Shown: positions 8,203 to 17,758, counted from the stretch's first letter. The stretch is 64,000 nucleotides of DNA from VGTK01 sp046327915 (GCA_046327915.1 JAXLXO010000003.1:186001-250000), one strand, 5' to 3'. Translations and numbers: made by a program. The notes: a model not told the origin generated them from the letters alone.

Positions 8203-9876
8203 TCAGCGCGGACGGACCGAGTACAGCGTGAGCGGCGCGTTCTCGTACTCCCGCACGACGCGGTCGGTGAGCGGCGGCACTGGGTACGCACCCGGCTGCG
8301 ACTGCGCGAGCACCCAGCGCAGCTGGAATCCGGCGAGCACCGAGTAGCGGTTGTCGTTCCACGACAGGGGATCGTCGTCGCTCGGAACCGGCGGCACCGG
8401 GAACTGCGGCAGCACCTCGTCGGCCGGCGCGCCCACGACCCAGACGCCGCCGCCCGCCTGCAGCGTCTGGTGGATGCGACGGAAGCCGGGCTTGATGCGC
8501 TCAGGGTCGCGCATCAGCTCCGCGAGCTGATCGAAGCGGTGGAACGAATGGTCGGCGACGTCGGGCACCGTCATGAAGGGCACCTCGCCGTCGTAGTAGC
8601 GGTCGAACGAAAGGCCGTAGTGCCACGGGTAGACGACGATCAGGTCCCCCGGGCGCGCGTTCTGCTTCAGGTACGCGGCGATCAGATCGATGTTCGATTG
8701 ACGCTGCGCGACGGCGAGGCCCGAGGGCACGAGGACGAGCGCCAGCAGCGCCGTCACCGCGGCGGCTCCGGCCGTACGCACCGCACGGGGCAGCAAGGCG
8801 CGCTGCAGAACCACGTCGATCGCGATCGCGGCCACGAGCACGGCGTTCGGGTAGTACCAGGGCTGCACGAAGAAGCCGACGGAGAACAGGAACGGCACCT
8901 GCCCCACCGCGGCCACGATCGCCGTCGTGCTCGCGAAGACCACGGCATCGCGGGCATCCCCGCGGCCGTTCTCAGCGGCGTCGCCGTCGTCGCCGGACGC
9001 GCGGCCCGCCAGCGCCGCGACGATGCCCCACGCGCACAGCAGGAGGCCCGCGGCGAGCGCCGCGGTGGCGATCGCGCCACCGGGCTCGAGCGCGAGCACG
9101 AGCCCGTGCCCGATCGACTCGAGCGACACCCTTCCGTAGACGATCTTCACGTGGCTGCGCGTCTGCGCGAGGACGCCCGAGTACACCAGCAGGCTCGCGG
9201 CGCAGCCCACGCCGATCGCCGCCGCAGTCGCGACCAGGCGCCCGTCGCGGCGCAGCAGCGCGACGACGGCCGCGCCCGCGAGCGCCGCCGCGACCACCAC
9301 CGGCACGTGATAGGTCGTGTGCACGCCCAGCAATGCGATCAGTGCGGCGAACGCGACGCGCGCGCGCGACGGACGCTCGACCATGCGCCAGACGGCGCCG
9401 ACCAGCAGCGCGACCAGCACGACCGCGAGCCCGTAGGCGCGGTTCTGCACGCCGCTCCACACGACGAAGAGCGGCGTCGCTGCGGCGGCGAGGCTCGCCA
9501 GCGGCAGCACGCCGAGCGCCCGGGACGTCCACCAGAGAGCCGGCACGAGTGCGGTGCCGATCACGAGCCCGAGCGTGCGGATCGCCGTGTCGCCGCCGTT
9601 CCACAGCGCGGTGCTCCAGAAGCGCAGCACGAGCTGCCACAGCACCGGGAACGAGTCGAGCCACTGCCGCGACCAGAACTCGCCGAACGACGCGACCGTC
9701 GCGGTGCTCGCGCTGCCGGCCTCGTCGCGCCACAGCGGCCCGGCGCTCGCGGTCGCGAGCACGCGGAGCGCGAGCGCGGCGAGCGTGCCCGCGATCGCCG
9801 CGGCGAGCAGCCAGCGCGGAGCCGTACCGGCACGGGCCGGCGCGGCTCCGCCGTCGGGACGCGTCACGCCGGGCAC
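8203..9876 (-). CDS. GT-C fold membrane glycosyltransferase-like protein
   Basis: 557 residues from a GTG at 9876. The N-terminal third has hydrophobic helices and the loop motif GPLWRDEA after the first membrane segment, matching the acidic loop of PMT/ArnT-like (GT39/GT83) polyprenyl-phosphate-sugar transferases. About ten membrane segments are visible up to residue 390. The remainder is a soluble periplasmic-type domain. No substrate can be read. It ends convergent with the terminator at 8144-8178 and shares its strand with the lipoprotein upstream. Confidence 0.7.
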   Translation of the reverse strand: MPGVTRPDGGAAPARAGTAPRWLLAAAIAGTLAALALRVLATASAGPLWRDEAGSASTATVASFGEFWSRQWLDSFPVLWQLVLRFWSTALWNGGDTAIRTLGLVIGTALVPALWWTSRALGVLPLASLAAAATPLFVVWSGVQNRAYGLAVVLVALLVGAVWRMVERPSRARVAFAALIALLGVHTTYHVPVVVAAALAGAAVVALLRRDGRLVATAAAIGVGCAASLLVYSGVLAQTRSHVKIVYGRVSLESIGHGLVLALEPGGAIATAALAAGLLLCAWGIVAALAGRASGDDGDAAENGRGDARDAVVFASTTAIVAAVGQVPFLFSVGFFVQPWYYPNAVLVAAIAIDVVLQRALLPRAVRTAGAAAVTALLALVLVPSGLAVAQRQSNIDLIAAYLKQNARPGDLIVVYPWHYGLSFDRYYDGEVPFMTVPDVADHSFHRFDQLAELMRDPERIKPGFRRIHQTLQAGGGVWVVGAPADEVLPQFPVPPVPSDDDPLSWNDNRYSVLAGFQLRWVLAQSQPGAYPVPPLTDRVVREYENAPLTLYSVRPR

Positions 9877-9927
9877 CCCTGCGACGCCTCGCAGGCGAAG
9901 CGGGAGAGCGCGTTCACCGCGGCGCGA

Positions 9928-10260
9928 TCAGCCGTTGCCACCGGACGCGGCGTGCTCCTTCTGGATGCGCTCGGCGTCGGCGATGATGTCCTTCGCGGTC
10001 TTGCCGGCGAGCGCGTCGCGCACCCGCTTGCGGCCCTCGGGAGTGTCGCCGACGTCCCGGTAGCCGCCGCCCATGGCGTGCGCGATGACCACGCCGAGCG
10101 CCGTCGAGAACTTCTCGCGCTCCGCGTCGGAGAGGCTGTCCTGGACTTTTTCGATCGACTGCTGCGCGCTCTCGGGCGTGCTGGGGTCGATCTTCGGGCT
10201 GCAGGCGGCGAGCATCGTGGCGAGCAGCAGAACGGCAGTGCGGGTCGGGCGTCGAATCAT
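9928..10260 (-). CDS. Small lipoprotein, DUF6694-like
   Basis: 110 residues. The N-terminus MIRRPTRTAVLLLATMLAAC carries a lipobox (LAAC) for acylation at Cys20. The mature part starts SPKIDPSTPES and is a helical charged domain (QSIEKVQDSL, GKTAKDIIADAERI) resembling DUF6694 lipoproteins. Role unknown. It is 51 bases ahead of the GT-C gene on the same strand and divergent from the UbiA-type gene. Confidence 0.75.
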   Translation of the reverse strand: MIRRPTRTAVLLLATMLAACSPKIDPSTPESAQQSIEKVQDSLSDAEREKFSTALGVVIAHAMGGGYRDVGDTPEGRKRVRDALAGKTAKDIIADAERIQKEHAASGGNG

Positions 10261-10390
10261 GGCTGACTCCTTGGATCCGGCGAAGAATAGCAGCCGCGCT
10301 CGCCCGGAAGGAAACGAAGATGCGGCGCGCGAGCCCCGCGATGGTTCTTCCTTCCCTGCCCCCGACAAAGTCCGTAGTGTCGTGCCGCGC

Positions 10391-11290
10391 ATGCCCTCCG
10401 TCGCCACCAGCACCACGCCCGCGGCGCGCACCCCGTCCGGAACCGCCGCCGTGCGGATCGTCGCCGAGGCCGTCGCCTTCCGGCTGAAGAGCCTCGAGAT
10501 GGCGAACCTCGCGGGCGCGCTGTCGATCGCGCTGGCGCTCCGGCTGCCGTGGGGCGACGTCGCGTTCCGCACGCTGTTCGCGTTCGTCCTGAACGCGCTC
10601 GTCTACCTGAACAACGACTGGTTCGACGCCGAGGACGACCTGCGCGCGCCGGGACGCGGCGGTCCCAAGACCCGCTTCCTCGCGGAGCACATGGACTCCG
10701 CGCTGGCGGCGCAGGGTGCCCTCACCGTGCTCCTCGTGGTCGCGGCGCTGGCCTTCGATCCGGGGCTGCTGCTGGCGCTGCTGGTCGGCGGCGGGATCTG
10801 CGTCTGGTACTCTTACTCGCTGAAGCGCCTGCCGTACGTCGACGTCCTCGCGATGGCGGTCTGGGGCATCGGCATGCCGATGTGCGGCTTCCCTCTCGGC
10901 AGCGCGCTCGGCTGGTGTCTCGCGCTGCAGCTCGGCGCCTTCGCCGCCGTCTACGAGACCATCCAGGTGATGCGCGACGCTCCGGCCGACGCGGCGGCCG
11001 GCGTGCGCACCAGCGGCGTCGTGCTCGGCGTCGCGCGCACGCGGCGTCTCTCGCGCGTGCTGATGGTCGTCGCCAGCATGCTCGCGGCGGCGCTGCTGCA
11101 CCCGCTCGCCGGGCTCGTCGCGGCGGCGGCGCTGCGCGTTCCGCTCGACGGCAACGACGTCGCGCGCCGCTGGAACCACGTCAAGGCGATCTACGCCGCC
11201 GCGTGGCTGATCGCGATCGCGTGGATCTGGCTCACGGGCTCGAGCGCCGGACTGCTGTGGTCCGTGGCCGCGGCCGCGACCGCTCCCTAG
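10391..11290 (+). CDS. UbiA-superfamily prenyltransferase
   Basis: 299 residues, mostly membrane helices, from the ATG at 10391. The first Asp-rich motif NDWFDAEDD fits NDxxDxxxD and the second is RDAPADAAAGVRT (DxxxD); both bind Mg-diphosphate in UbiA enzymes. The family transfers polyprenyl chains to quinone, tetrapyrrole or lipid head-group acceptors. The next gene, 11 bases downstream, is a geranylgeranyl-reductase-like flavoprotein, so the pair probably attaches and saturates an isoprenoid chain (respiratory quinone or lipid). The acceptor is not identifiable. Confidence 0.8.
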   Translation: MPSVATSTTPAARTPSGTAAVRIVAEAVAFRLKSLEMANLAGALSIALALRLPWGDVAFRTLFAFVLNALVYLNNDWFDAEDDLRAPGRGGPKTRFLAEHMDSALAAQGALTVLLVVAALAFDPGLLLALLVGGGICVWYSYSLKRLPYVDVLAMAVWGIGMPMCGFPLGSALGWCLALQLGAFAAVYETIQVMRDAPADAAAGVRTSGVVLGVARTRRLSRVLMVVASMLAAALLHPLAGLVAAAALRVPLDGNDVARRWNHVKAIYAAAWLIAIAWIWLTGSSAGLLWSVAAAATAP

Positions 11291-11301
11291 AGGCCGCGCG
11301 C

Positions 11302-12441
11302 GTGATCCGCGGACGAAGCACGGTCCTCGTCGTGGGCGCGGGACCGGCCGGCTGTGCAGCGGGCATCGTGCTCGCACGCGCCGGCGTCGACGTCTGCGTC
11401 GTCGACCGCGCGACCTTTCCGCGCGACAAGACGTGCGGCGACGCGCTGTCGAACGACACCGTCGCCACGCTCGACCGGCTCGGCCTCGGCCCTGGTCTCG
11501 CCGCGCTGCCGCACGCCGTCGTGCGCCGCGCGGCGGCGGTCTTTCCCGACGGCAGCGAGGTCACGCGCGACTACGACCCGCCGGGGATGATCGTGCGCCG
11601 GCTGCACTTCGACGACCTCCTGCGCGCCGAGCTCGAGCGTGCGGGAGCGCGCCTCGTGCAGGACACGCAGGTCGGCTCGCTGGTGACGCGCGACGGCCGC
11701 GTCTGCGGCGCCTCCGGACCGGAGCTCGACTGGCGCGCCGACGTCGTGATCGCGGCGGACGGCTACGGCTCCGTCGGCCTCGCCGCGATCGGCGCCGCGA
11801 AGCCGCAGGGACGCTACCTCGGTCTCTCGGCGACGGCCTACTACCGCGGCGTGACGTTCCCGCGCGGCGACACCACCGCCGACCACTGCTTCGAGACCGA
11901 TCTGCCGTACGGCTACGCGTGGATCTTCCCCGCCATCGACGGCGTGTCGAACGTGGGCGTCTACGTGCGCGCCGACGCCTACCGCCGCGGCACACACCTG
12001 CGCGAGCTGCTCGCGCGCTTCCTCGCACGACACGCCGACCGCTTCGCGGACGCGGAACCGGTCGGAACGCCGCGCAGCTGGTCGCTGCCGCTTGGACCGC
12101 TGCCGATCCCGCACGCAGCCCCCGGCCTCCTGCTGGTCGGCGACGCGGGCGGTTTCGCCGATCCGCTGTCGGGTGAGGGAATCTGGCAGGCGCTGCGCAC
12201 CGGCGTGCTCGCCGGCGAGGCGGCGCGCGACGCCGTGCGCGGACGTGGCCTCGATGCGGCCGCGCGCCGCGCCTACGAGCGGCACTGCCACGACGAGATC
12301 GGCCGGAAGAGCCGCGCCAAGGGCCTGATCCGCGAGGCGATGCACGTGATCGTGCACCGGCGTCTCTACCGCGTCGCGGCGGTCCGGTCGCTGCTCGCGT
12401 GGGGCTACCGGCGCCGCGCGTTCGAGATGAGCAAGGCCTGA
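11302..12441 (+). CDS. FAD-dependent geranylgeranyl reductase-like oxidoreductase
   Basis: 379 residues from a GTG at 11302. The N-terminal dinucleotide fold VVGAGPAGCAAGIVLARAG, then FPRDKTCGDALS (the conserved C-G-D region of the GGR/ChlP family), ADGYGSVGLAA and GLLLVGDAGGFADPLSGEGI (second FAD contact) define the family. Such enzymes reduce double bonds of geranylgeranyl chains on menaquinone, chlorophyll or lipids. No photosynthesis genes are seen. Its pairing with the UbiA-type gene argues for isoprenoid tail saturation. Confidence 0.8.
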   Translation: MIRGRSTVLVVGAGPAGCAAGIVLARAGVDVCVVDRATFPRDKTCGDALSNDTVATLDRLGLGPGLAALPHAVVRRAAAVFPDGSEVTRDYDPPGMIVRRLHFDDLLRAELERAGARLVQDTQVGSLVTRDGRVCGASGPELDWRADVVIAADGYGSVGLAAIGAAKPQGRYLGLSATAYYRGVTFPRGDTTADHCFETDLPYGYAWIFPAIDGVSNVGVYVRADAYRRGTHLRELLARFLARHADRFADAEPVGTPRSWSLPLGPLPIPHAAPGLLLVGDAGGFADPLSGEGIWQALRTGVLAGEAARDAVRGRGLDAAARRAYERHCHDEIGRKSRAKGLIREAMHVIVHRRLYRVAAVRSLLAWGYRRRAFEMSKA

Positions 12442-12472
12442 CGGCGTCCGTGCCCGTTACTTGACGCGGGCA

Positions 12473-14287
12473 TCAGCCGCCCGCGTCGCGCAACGCCGCG
12501 GCCGCACCGGCGTGATCGGGCGCGAGCTCCAGCGCGCGCTTCAGCGCCGGCACCCCGCGCTCGCGCTGTCCGAGCCGCACGGCGATCAGCCCGAGACGGT
12601 ACTGCGCCTCCGCGTCGTTCGGCACCAGCGTCACGACCGCCGCGTACGCGTCGGCAGCACCGGAGAGGTCGCCGGTGAGTCCGCGCGCGATGCCGAGGTT
12701 GAAGAGCGCGTCGGGATCCTGCGGGCGGATCTGCAGCGCGCGCTCGAGCGCGGCACGCGCCTCCTCCGCGCGGCGCTGCTCGAGGAGTGCCGCGGCGAGG
12801 TTGTTCCAGCCCTCGAAGGACTGCGGATTCACCGCGAGACCTCTCTGGTACTGCTCGACCGCGGCCGCGTAGTCACCGCGTCCGGCCGCGAGCAGGCCCA
12901 GATTGATCTGCGCCTGCGCGATGCCCGGCTTCTCGCGCAGCACCTGCTCGAACAGCGCCTGCGCGCGCGCGGCGTCGCCGCGGTTCATGTAGGCCTGCGC
13001 GAGCTGGCTCCGCGCGTAGAGATTCGGCGGCGTGACCGCCACGGTGTGCTCCATCAGCGTGACCGTGTCGTGCCACAGACCGCTCTGCCGCCACGCGAGC
13101 ACGGCGAGCAGCGCGCACGCCACGGCCGCGACCCCGGCGGCGACACGCCGACGCTCGGGTGCCTGCGGCATCACGCCGACCGCGGCGAGCACGAAGCCCA
13201 TCGTCGGCAGGTAGGTGAAGCGATCGGCGAGCGCCTGGCCGCCGGTCTGCATCACGCCGCTCACCGGCAACAATGCGATCACGTACCAGCCCCAACCCAG
13301 GAGCAGGGACGGGAGCCGGTCGCGCAGCCACCACACCGCACCCGTCACGACGAGCAGGACGATCAGCGCCGCCACCGGCCGCCAGAGCGGCCACCCGTCG
13401 ACGGGATACGGATGGAACGCCGCGAGGTCCGCCGGCCACAGCGTGAAGGCGACGTAGCGCACGTACGACACGATCGCGTTCGGAACGCGCGTCGAGAGCG
13501 GCAGCGCCTCGAGACCCGCCATCGCGCCGCGGCTCCGCTGCGACACCACGGCGAGAGCGCTGAAGCCCGCCGCGAGCAGCCACAGCGGCCACTTCGCGAG
13601 CGCCGAGCGCACGAGGCCGCGCAGGTCGCGCACGCGGCCGAGCGGCCAGAAGTCGAGCAGCACGAGCAGCGCGGGCAGCGTGACGAACATCGCCTTGCAG
13701 AGCAGCGACGGTGCCATCCACAGCGCCGCGGTCCACACCGCGCGCGCGTCGTCGCGCTCGTTCGTGCGCGGGCGCAGATACGCGTGCACGGCGAGCAATC
13801 CGAAGAGCGCGCTCAGGACGTCCTTGCGCTCGCTGATCCACGCGACCGACTCGACGCGCAGCGGATGCAGCGCCCACAGGAGCGTCGCGGCCGCCGCGAC
13901 CGCGGGCGTCGCGCCGACGCGCACCAGGATCAGCACGAGCAGCGCCGCGTTCGTACCGTGCAGCAGGACGCTCTGCAGGTGGAAGCCGGTGGGATTCGCG
14001 CCCCAGAGCTGCGCGTCGAGCATCAGGCTCAGCCACGTCAGCGGATGGTAGTTGCCCTCGCTGAAGGTGGTGAACGCCCAGCGGACGCTGGGCCCCGAGA
14101 GCCCCTGCAGGACGAAGCGGTTCGCCGACACGTACGCGTCGTCGTCGTAGGTGAGGAACTCGGCGCGCAGCGCGGGCAGGTACGGCAGCGTCGCGAGAAG
14201 CGCGACGACGAGCGCCGCGAGCCACGTGTCCCGCCGCGTCGCCGCGTCGGCGCCGGCGTGCGTGCCTTCGGCACGGCCGCCGCGCAT
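12473..14287 (-). CDS. TMTC-like membrane protein with C-terminal TPR domain
   Basis: 604 residues. After a charged N-terminus come about 11 membrane segments (residues 25-385). Luminal-loop motifs include EFLTYDDDAYV and NYHPLTWLSL, and LWALHPLRVESVAWISERKDV is the hallmark of the bacterial relatives of TMTC O-mannosyltransferases. Residues about 405-600 are at least five TPR repeats (LYARSQLAQAYMNRGD, AQAQINLGLLAAGRGD, SFEGWNNLAAALLEQ). Family knowledge suggests protein or polymer glycosylation at the periplasmic face. It converges on the reductase gene and leads into the acyltransferase upstream. Confidence 0.8.
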   Translation of the reverse strand: MRGGRAEGTHAGADAATRRDTWLAALVVALLATLPYLPALRAEFLTYDDDAYVSANRFVLQGLSGPSVRWAFTTFSEGNYHPLTWLSLMLDAQLWGANPTGFHLQSVLLHGTNAALLVLILVRVGATPAVAAAATLLWALHPLRVESVAWISERKDVLSALFGLLAVHAYLRPRTNERDDARAVWTAALWMAPSLLCKAMFVTLPALLVLLDFWPLGRVRDLRGLVRSALAKWPLWLLAAGFSALAVVSQRSRGAMAGLEALPLSTRVPNAIVSYVRYVAFTLWPADLAAFHPYPVDGWPLWRPVAALIVLLVVTGAVWWLRDRLPSLLLGWGWYVIALLPVSGVMQTGGQALADRFTYLPTMGFVLAAVGVMPQAPERRRVAAGVAAVACALLAVLAWRQSGLWHDTVTLMEHTVAVTPPNLYARSQLAQAYMNRGDAARAQALFEQVLREKPGIAQAQINLGLLAAGRGDYAAAVEQYQRGLAVNPQSFEGWNNLAAALLEQRRAEEARAALERALQIRPQDPDALFNLGIARGLTGDLSGAADAYAAVVTLVPNDAEAQYRLGLIAVRLGQRERGVPALKRALELAPDHAGAAAALRDAGG

Positions 14288-14298
14288 CGGCGCGGACT

Positions 14299-15384
14299 TC
14301 AAAGGAATGCGTGTCCGCGCCGCTCGAGCGCCTCGGCGACGAGCCGCTGCACCTGCTGCCGGACGTCGTCGTTGCGCCGCGTGAGGTGCGCCGCGTTGCC
14401 GGCGCGCGCGTCGGTTCGTCCCGACCACGCGAGCGGACGTCCGATCTCGATGCGCCACTTGCTCGGCAGCGGCACCAGCCCGAGCACGCCGAGCCACGGG
14501 AACGTGGGCGTCAAGGGAAAATACGGCAGGCCGAGGCGCTGCCCGAGCCAGTCCCAGCGTCCGACGACCGGATGCGTCTCCTCGGCGCCGATGATCGCGA
14601 CCGGGACGACCGTCGCTCCCGTGCGCAGCGCCGCACGGACGTAGGCGCCGCGTCCGAAGCGCCGCACGCGGTAGCGCTGCGCGTACGGCTTGCCGAGCCC
14701 GGCGGTTCCCTCGGGGAACGCGATCACCGCCTGGTCGTCGGCGAGCAGACGCTCCGCGATCTCCGGACGGGCACGCACGCCGCCGATCCTGCGCCCGAGC
14801 TCCGCGACGACCGGCAGGTTCCAGAGGTAGTCGTCGAGCAGCGGGCGCGCGTCGCGGCGCGCCGTCCGGCGGCCCTCGAGCGCGATGGTCAGCATCGCCG
14901 CGTCGTGCGGGAAGAGCCCGCCCGAGTGGTTCGCGACCAGCAGCACGCGTCCGGTGCGCGGCACGTTCTCGAGCCCGGTCACCTCGACCCGCCACCACGC
15001 GTGGTACAGCCCGCGCAGCAGCAGCCCGAGGATCGGATCGTCGTCGAGCGTCCGGCCGGAGACGTCGTCGGCCGCGTCGTCGCTGCCGACGCCGAAGCCG
15101 AGCATGCGCGGCAGCCACCCGGCGCCCGCCTCGACCTCGCGCGCGACGCGCGCGTAGCCCGCGAGCACGGCTTCGAGGCCGTCGTTCAGCACCGTGCCGA
15201 CGCTCGACTCGCCGCCGCTCTCCGCGACCGCGCGCTCGACCTCGCTCTCGAGCGCACGCAGGCGCTCGGCGAAGCGATCGTGCTGCACCACGCGCACGCC
15301 GGACGCGGCTCCGGACGCCACCGCGCGCACGCGGGACGTCCGGCGTCGGGTGGCTCCGCCGCTCGAGGGTCGCGCGCTCTTCAC
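14299..15384 (-). CDS. Lysophospholipid acyltransferase family protein
   Basis: 361 residues from a GTG at 15384. Residues 1-125 are a charged N-terminal extension with a helical stretch. The acyltransferase core contains LLVANHSGG followed by a downstream Asp, AVIAFPEGTAGLGK (glycerol-phosphate binding block) and ATVVPVAIIGAEE. These are the PlsC/LPLAT blocks, although the His-to-Asp spacing (NHSGGLFPHD) is wider than the canonical HX4D. It lies in a minus-strand run with two acyl-CoA dehydrogenases. The substrate is unknown. Confidence 0.75.
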   Translation of the reverse strand: MKSARPSSGGATRRRTSRVRAVASGAASGVRVVQHDRFAERLRALESEVERAVAESGGESSVGTVLNDGLEAVLAGYARVAREVEAGAGWLPRMLGFGVGSDDAADDVSGRTLDDDPILGLLLRGLYHAWWRVEVTGLENVPRTGRVLLVANHSGGLFPHDAAMLTIALEGRRTARRDARPLLDDYLWNLPVVAELGRRIGGVRARPEIAERLLADDQAVIAFPEGTAGLGKPYAQRYRVRRFGRGAYVRAALRTGATVVPVAIIGAEETHPVVGRWDWLGQRLGLPYFPLTPTFPWLGVLGLVPLPSKWRIEIGRPLAWSGRTDARAGNAAHLTRRNDDVRQQVQRLVAEALERRGHAFL

Positions 15385-15427
15385 GCCGTCAGCGTTACCA
15401 GACCCGCCGCGCCGGCTCGAATCCCGC

Positions 15428-16522
15428 TCAGTCCAGCAGCGACGCCGCGATCTCCGCCAGCGCCGGCGCCTCGGGCGCGTAGCGGATGCACAGGCTCTGC
15501 GCGCGCTCGCTGTGGAAGCGCATCCGGTGCTCGACGACGAAGCCTGCCCCGCCGTGCAGGTGGTGACTCGTCCAGCAGAGACGCTTGAACGCCTGGCCGA
15601 CGTAGGCGCAGGCGCTCGCGAGCTCGTGCCCCTGCTCCGTGCCCGACGCGACGCGCGTGATCGCCTGCCACGCGAGGTGGCGCGCCGCGGTGAACTGCGT
15701 GCCCATGTCGGCGATCTGGTGCCGCACCGCCTGGAAGAGCGCGATCTTCTGCCCGAACTGCTGGCGCTCCTTGACGTACGCGACCGCCAGCTCGAGCACC
15801 GCGTCCATGCCGCCGACCATCTCGGCGAGCGCGAGCGCCACCTGCCGGCGCCACAGCGACGCGAGCGCTGCGTCGGCCTTGCCGCGCGCACCGACCCACG
15901 CGACGATCGGCGCCGCCTCGTACTCGACGTGCGCCTGACGATCGCCGCCGAAGGTCTTCACCGCCCTCGCGACGGCGCCGGGCGCGCGGTTCTCGACCAG
16001 CACGAGGCTCGTGCCCGCACCGTCGCGCAGCGCGACGAGGTGCAGGTCGGCGTCGAGCGCGTCCGGTACGTAGGCCTTGGCACCGTCCACCTTCGCGTTC
16101 GCCCCGTCGCCGGAGACCTTCGTCGTCCAGCCGTCCGGCGTGCGCGCGGTCTCCTCGTCGAACGCGAGCGCCAGCCGCTTCTTCCCCGCGACGAGATCGG
16201 CCAGCACCGGCTGCGCCGGGTCGAGTGCTGCGAGCACCGCGATCGCGCGGATCGCGCCGGTCACCGGACGCGGCACGAGCCCGCGCGCGCACTCCTCGAC
16301 GAGGCACGCGAGGTCGACGAGCCCGCCGCCGGTGCCGCCCGCCGACTCCGGCGCACCGACGCCGAGCCAGCCCAGCTCGGCGATCGCGCGCCACGTTCCG
16401 TCGTCGATGCCCGCGGGCTCGCTCTCCCAGGCGAGCAGACGCTCCGGCGTGCACTCGCGCGTGGCGAGCTCGCGCACCGCGTTCTTCAGCTCCTGCTGCT
16501 CCGGCGTCGGCGTGAAGTCCAT
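15428..16522 (-). CDS. Acyl-CoA dehydrogenase, divergent subunit
   Basis: 364 residues starting MDFTPTPEQQELKNAVREL. It keeps the overall dehydrogenase fold (GWLGVGAPESAGG, LALAEMVGGMDAVL, YVKERQQFGQKIALFQAVRH). At the C-terminus it has GGAGFVVEHRMRFHSERAQ where the neighbour has GGGTNEVQRDIIG. Only nine bases separate it from the next dehydrogenase. Such adjacent unequal pairs often form alpha2-beta2 complexes in steroid side-chain and fatty-acid breakdown, so a heteromeric enzyme is the best inference. Confidence 0.85.
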   Translation of the reverse strand: MDFTPTPEQQELKNAVRELATRECTPERLLAWESEPAGIDDGTWRAIAELGWLGVGAPESAGGTGGGLVDLACLVEECARGLVPRPVTGAIRAIAVLAALDPAQPVLADLVAGKKRLALAFDEETARTPDGWTTKVSGDGANAKVDGAKAYVPDALDADLHLVALRDGAGTSLVLVENRAPGAVARAVKTFGGDRQAHVEYEAAPIVAWVGARGKADAALASLWRRQVALALAEMVGGMDAVLELAVAYVKERQQFGQKIALFQAVRHQIADMGTQFTAARHLAWQAITRVASGTEQGHELASACAYVGQAFKRLCWTSHHLHGGAGFVVEHRMRFHSERAQSLCIRYAPEAPALAEIAASLLD

Positions 16523-16531
16523 CGCGATCCC

Positions 16532-17704
16532 CTACTTGCGCGGCAGGCCGTAGCCCATGAAGCCGATGATGTCGCGCTGCACCTCGTTGGTGCCGCCGCC
16601 GAACGCGAGCATGGGCGCGATGCGGTAGAGCCACTGCATGCGGCCCTCGGCGAGCGCCGACGGCTCCTGCGCGTGCGTCTGGCCGTTGAGGCCGAGGATC
16701 TCGCAGCCGGTGTCCGCGATGCGCTGCGTGAGCTCGGAGACGTAGATCTTCGCCATCGACGACTCGGCCGCGGGCACGCCGCCGCGGTCGAGCGCGACCG
16801 CAGTCTCGAGGCCGAGCATGCGCGCGGCGTCGATCTCGACCTGCAGCCGCGCGAGGCGCTCGCGCACCCACGGGTCATCGCGCAGCGGACGACCGTCGAC
16901 CACGCGACGCTTGACCTCGCTGACCAGCGCGCGGAAGTGACGCCGCGCCATGCCGATCGAGCCGATCGACAGGCGCTCGAAGTTGAGCGCCATCGCCGCG
17001 TAGTAGAAGCCCATGCCGCGCTCGCCGATGAGATAGCTGCGCGGCACGCGCACGTTGTCGAGGAAGAGCGCGTTGGTGCGCAGCCCCGGCCACACCCAGA
17101 TCGGCTGCACGGTGACGCCGGGCGCGTCCATGGGCACGATCATCATCGAGATGCCCTTGTGCTTCGGCGCGTCGGGCTCGGTGCGGACGGCGATCCAGTT
17201 GTGGGTCGCCATGTGCGCCATGGTGTTCCACATCTTCTGGCCGTTGACGATCCACTCGTCGCCGTCGAGCTCGGCGTGCGTGCGCAGCGACGCGAGATCG
17301 GTTCCCGCCTCGGGCTCGGAGTAGCCGAGCGCGAAGTCGATCTCGGCGTTGTTGATGCGCGGCAGCCACTCCTTCTTCTGCTCCTCCGACCCGATGCGCA
17401 TGATCGTCGGCGCGACCGAGGTCGCGGTCAGCGGCAGCATCGGCGCGCCCGCGGTCTCGATCTCGTCGATGAAGATCCACTGCTCGACCGCGGTCTTCTC
17501 GAGGCCGCCGTACGCCTTCGGCCACGACAGTCCCCACCAGCCACGGTCGCGCAGCGCATCGAGGAACCGGCGCGCGCGCGGGCCGCGGCCCTCGTTGCCG
17601 ACCTCGCGCGTCTCGCGCGACAGCGACTCGTCGACGTGCTCGGCGATGAAGGCGCGGACCTCGTCGCGCCACGCGCTCTCGCGCGGGGAAAGGTCGTAAT
17701 CCAT
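16532..17704 (-). CDS. Acyl-CoA dehydrogenase, canonical subunit
   Basis: 390 residues from the ATG at 17704. It shows the family features: GWWGLSWPKAYGG, the FAD/substrate stretch FALGYSEPEAGTDLASL, WIVNGQKMWNT, and the C-terminal FGGGTNEVQRDIIGFMGYGLP. It oxidises an acyl-CoA at the alpha-beta bond with electrons passing to electron-transfer flavoprotein. Together with the smaller partner directly downstream it probably forms a heteromer. The substrate cannot be read from sequence. Confidence 0.9.
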   Translation of the reverse strand: MDYDLSPRESAWRDEVRAFIAEHVDESLSRETREVGNEGRGPRARRFLDALRDRGWWGLSWPKAYGGLEKTAVEQWIFIDEIETAGAPMLPLTATSVAPTIMRIGSEEQKKEWLPRINNAEIDFALGYSEPEAGTDLASLRTHAELDGDEWIVNGQKMWNTMAHMATHNWIAVRTEPDAPKHKGISMMIVPMDAPGVTVQPIWVWPGLRTNALFLDNVRVPRSYLIGERGMGFYYAAMALNFERLSIGSIGMARRHFRALVSEVKRRVVDGRPLRDDPWVRERLARLQVEIDAARMLGLETAVALDRGGVPAAESSMAKIYVSELTQRIADTGCEILGLNGQTHAQEPSALAEGRMQWLYRIAPMLAFGGGTNEVQRDIIGFMGYGLPRK

Positions 17705-17758
17705 GGCGGCGAGACTGCCACGGAGCGGCACGAAAGCAAGCGATCGACCTATTCCAGC

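Noticed and set aside
8197..10266. 689-codon open frame on the plus strand
   Set aside because: Antisense to the GT-C protein and lipoprotein; composition is His/Arg-rich with no domain.
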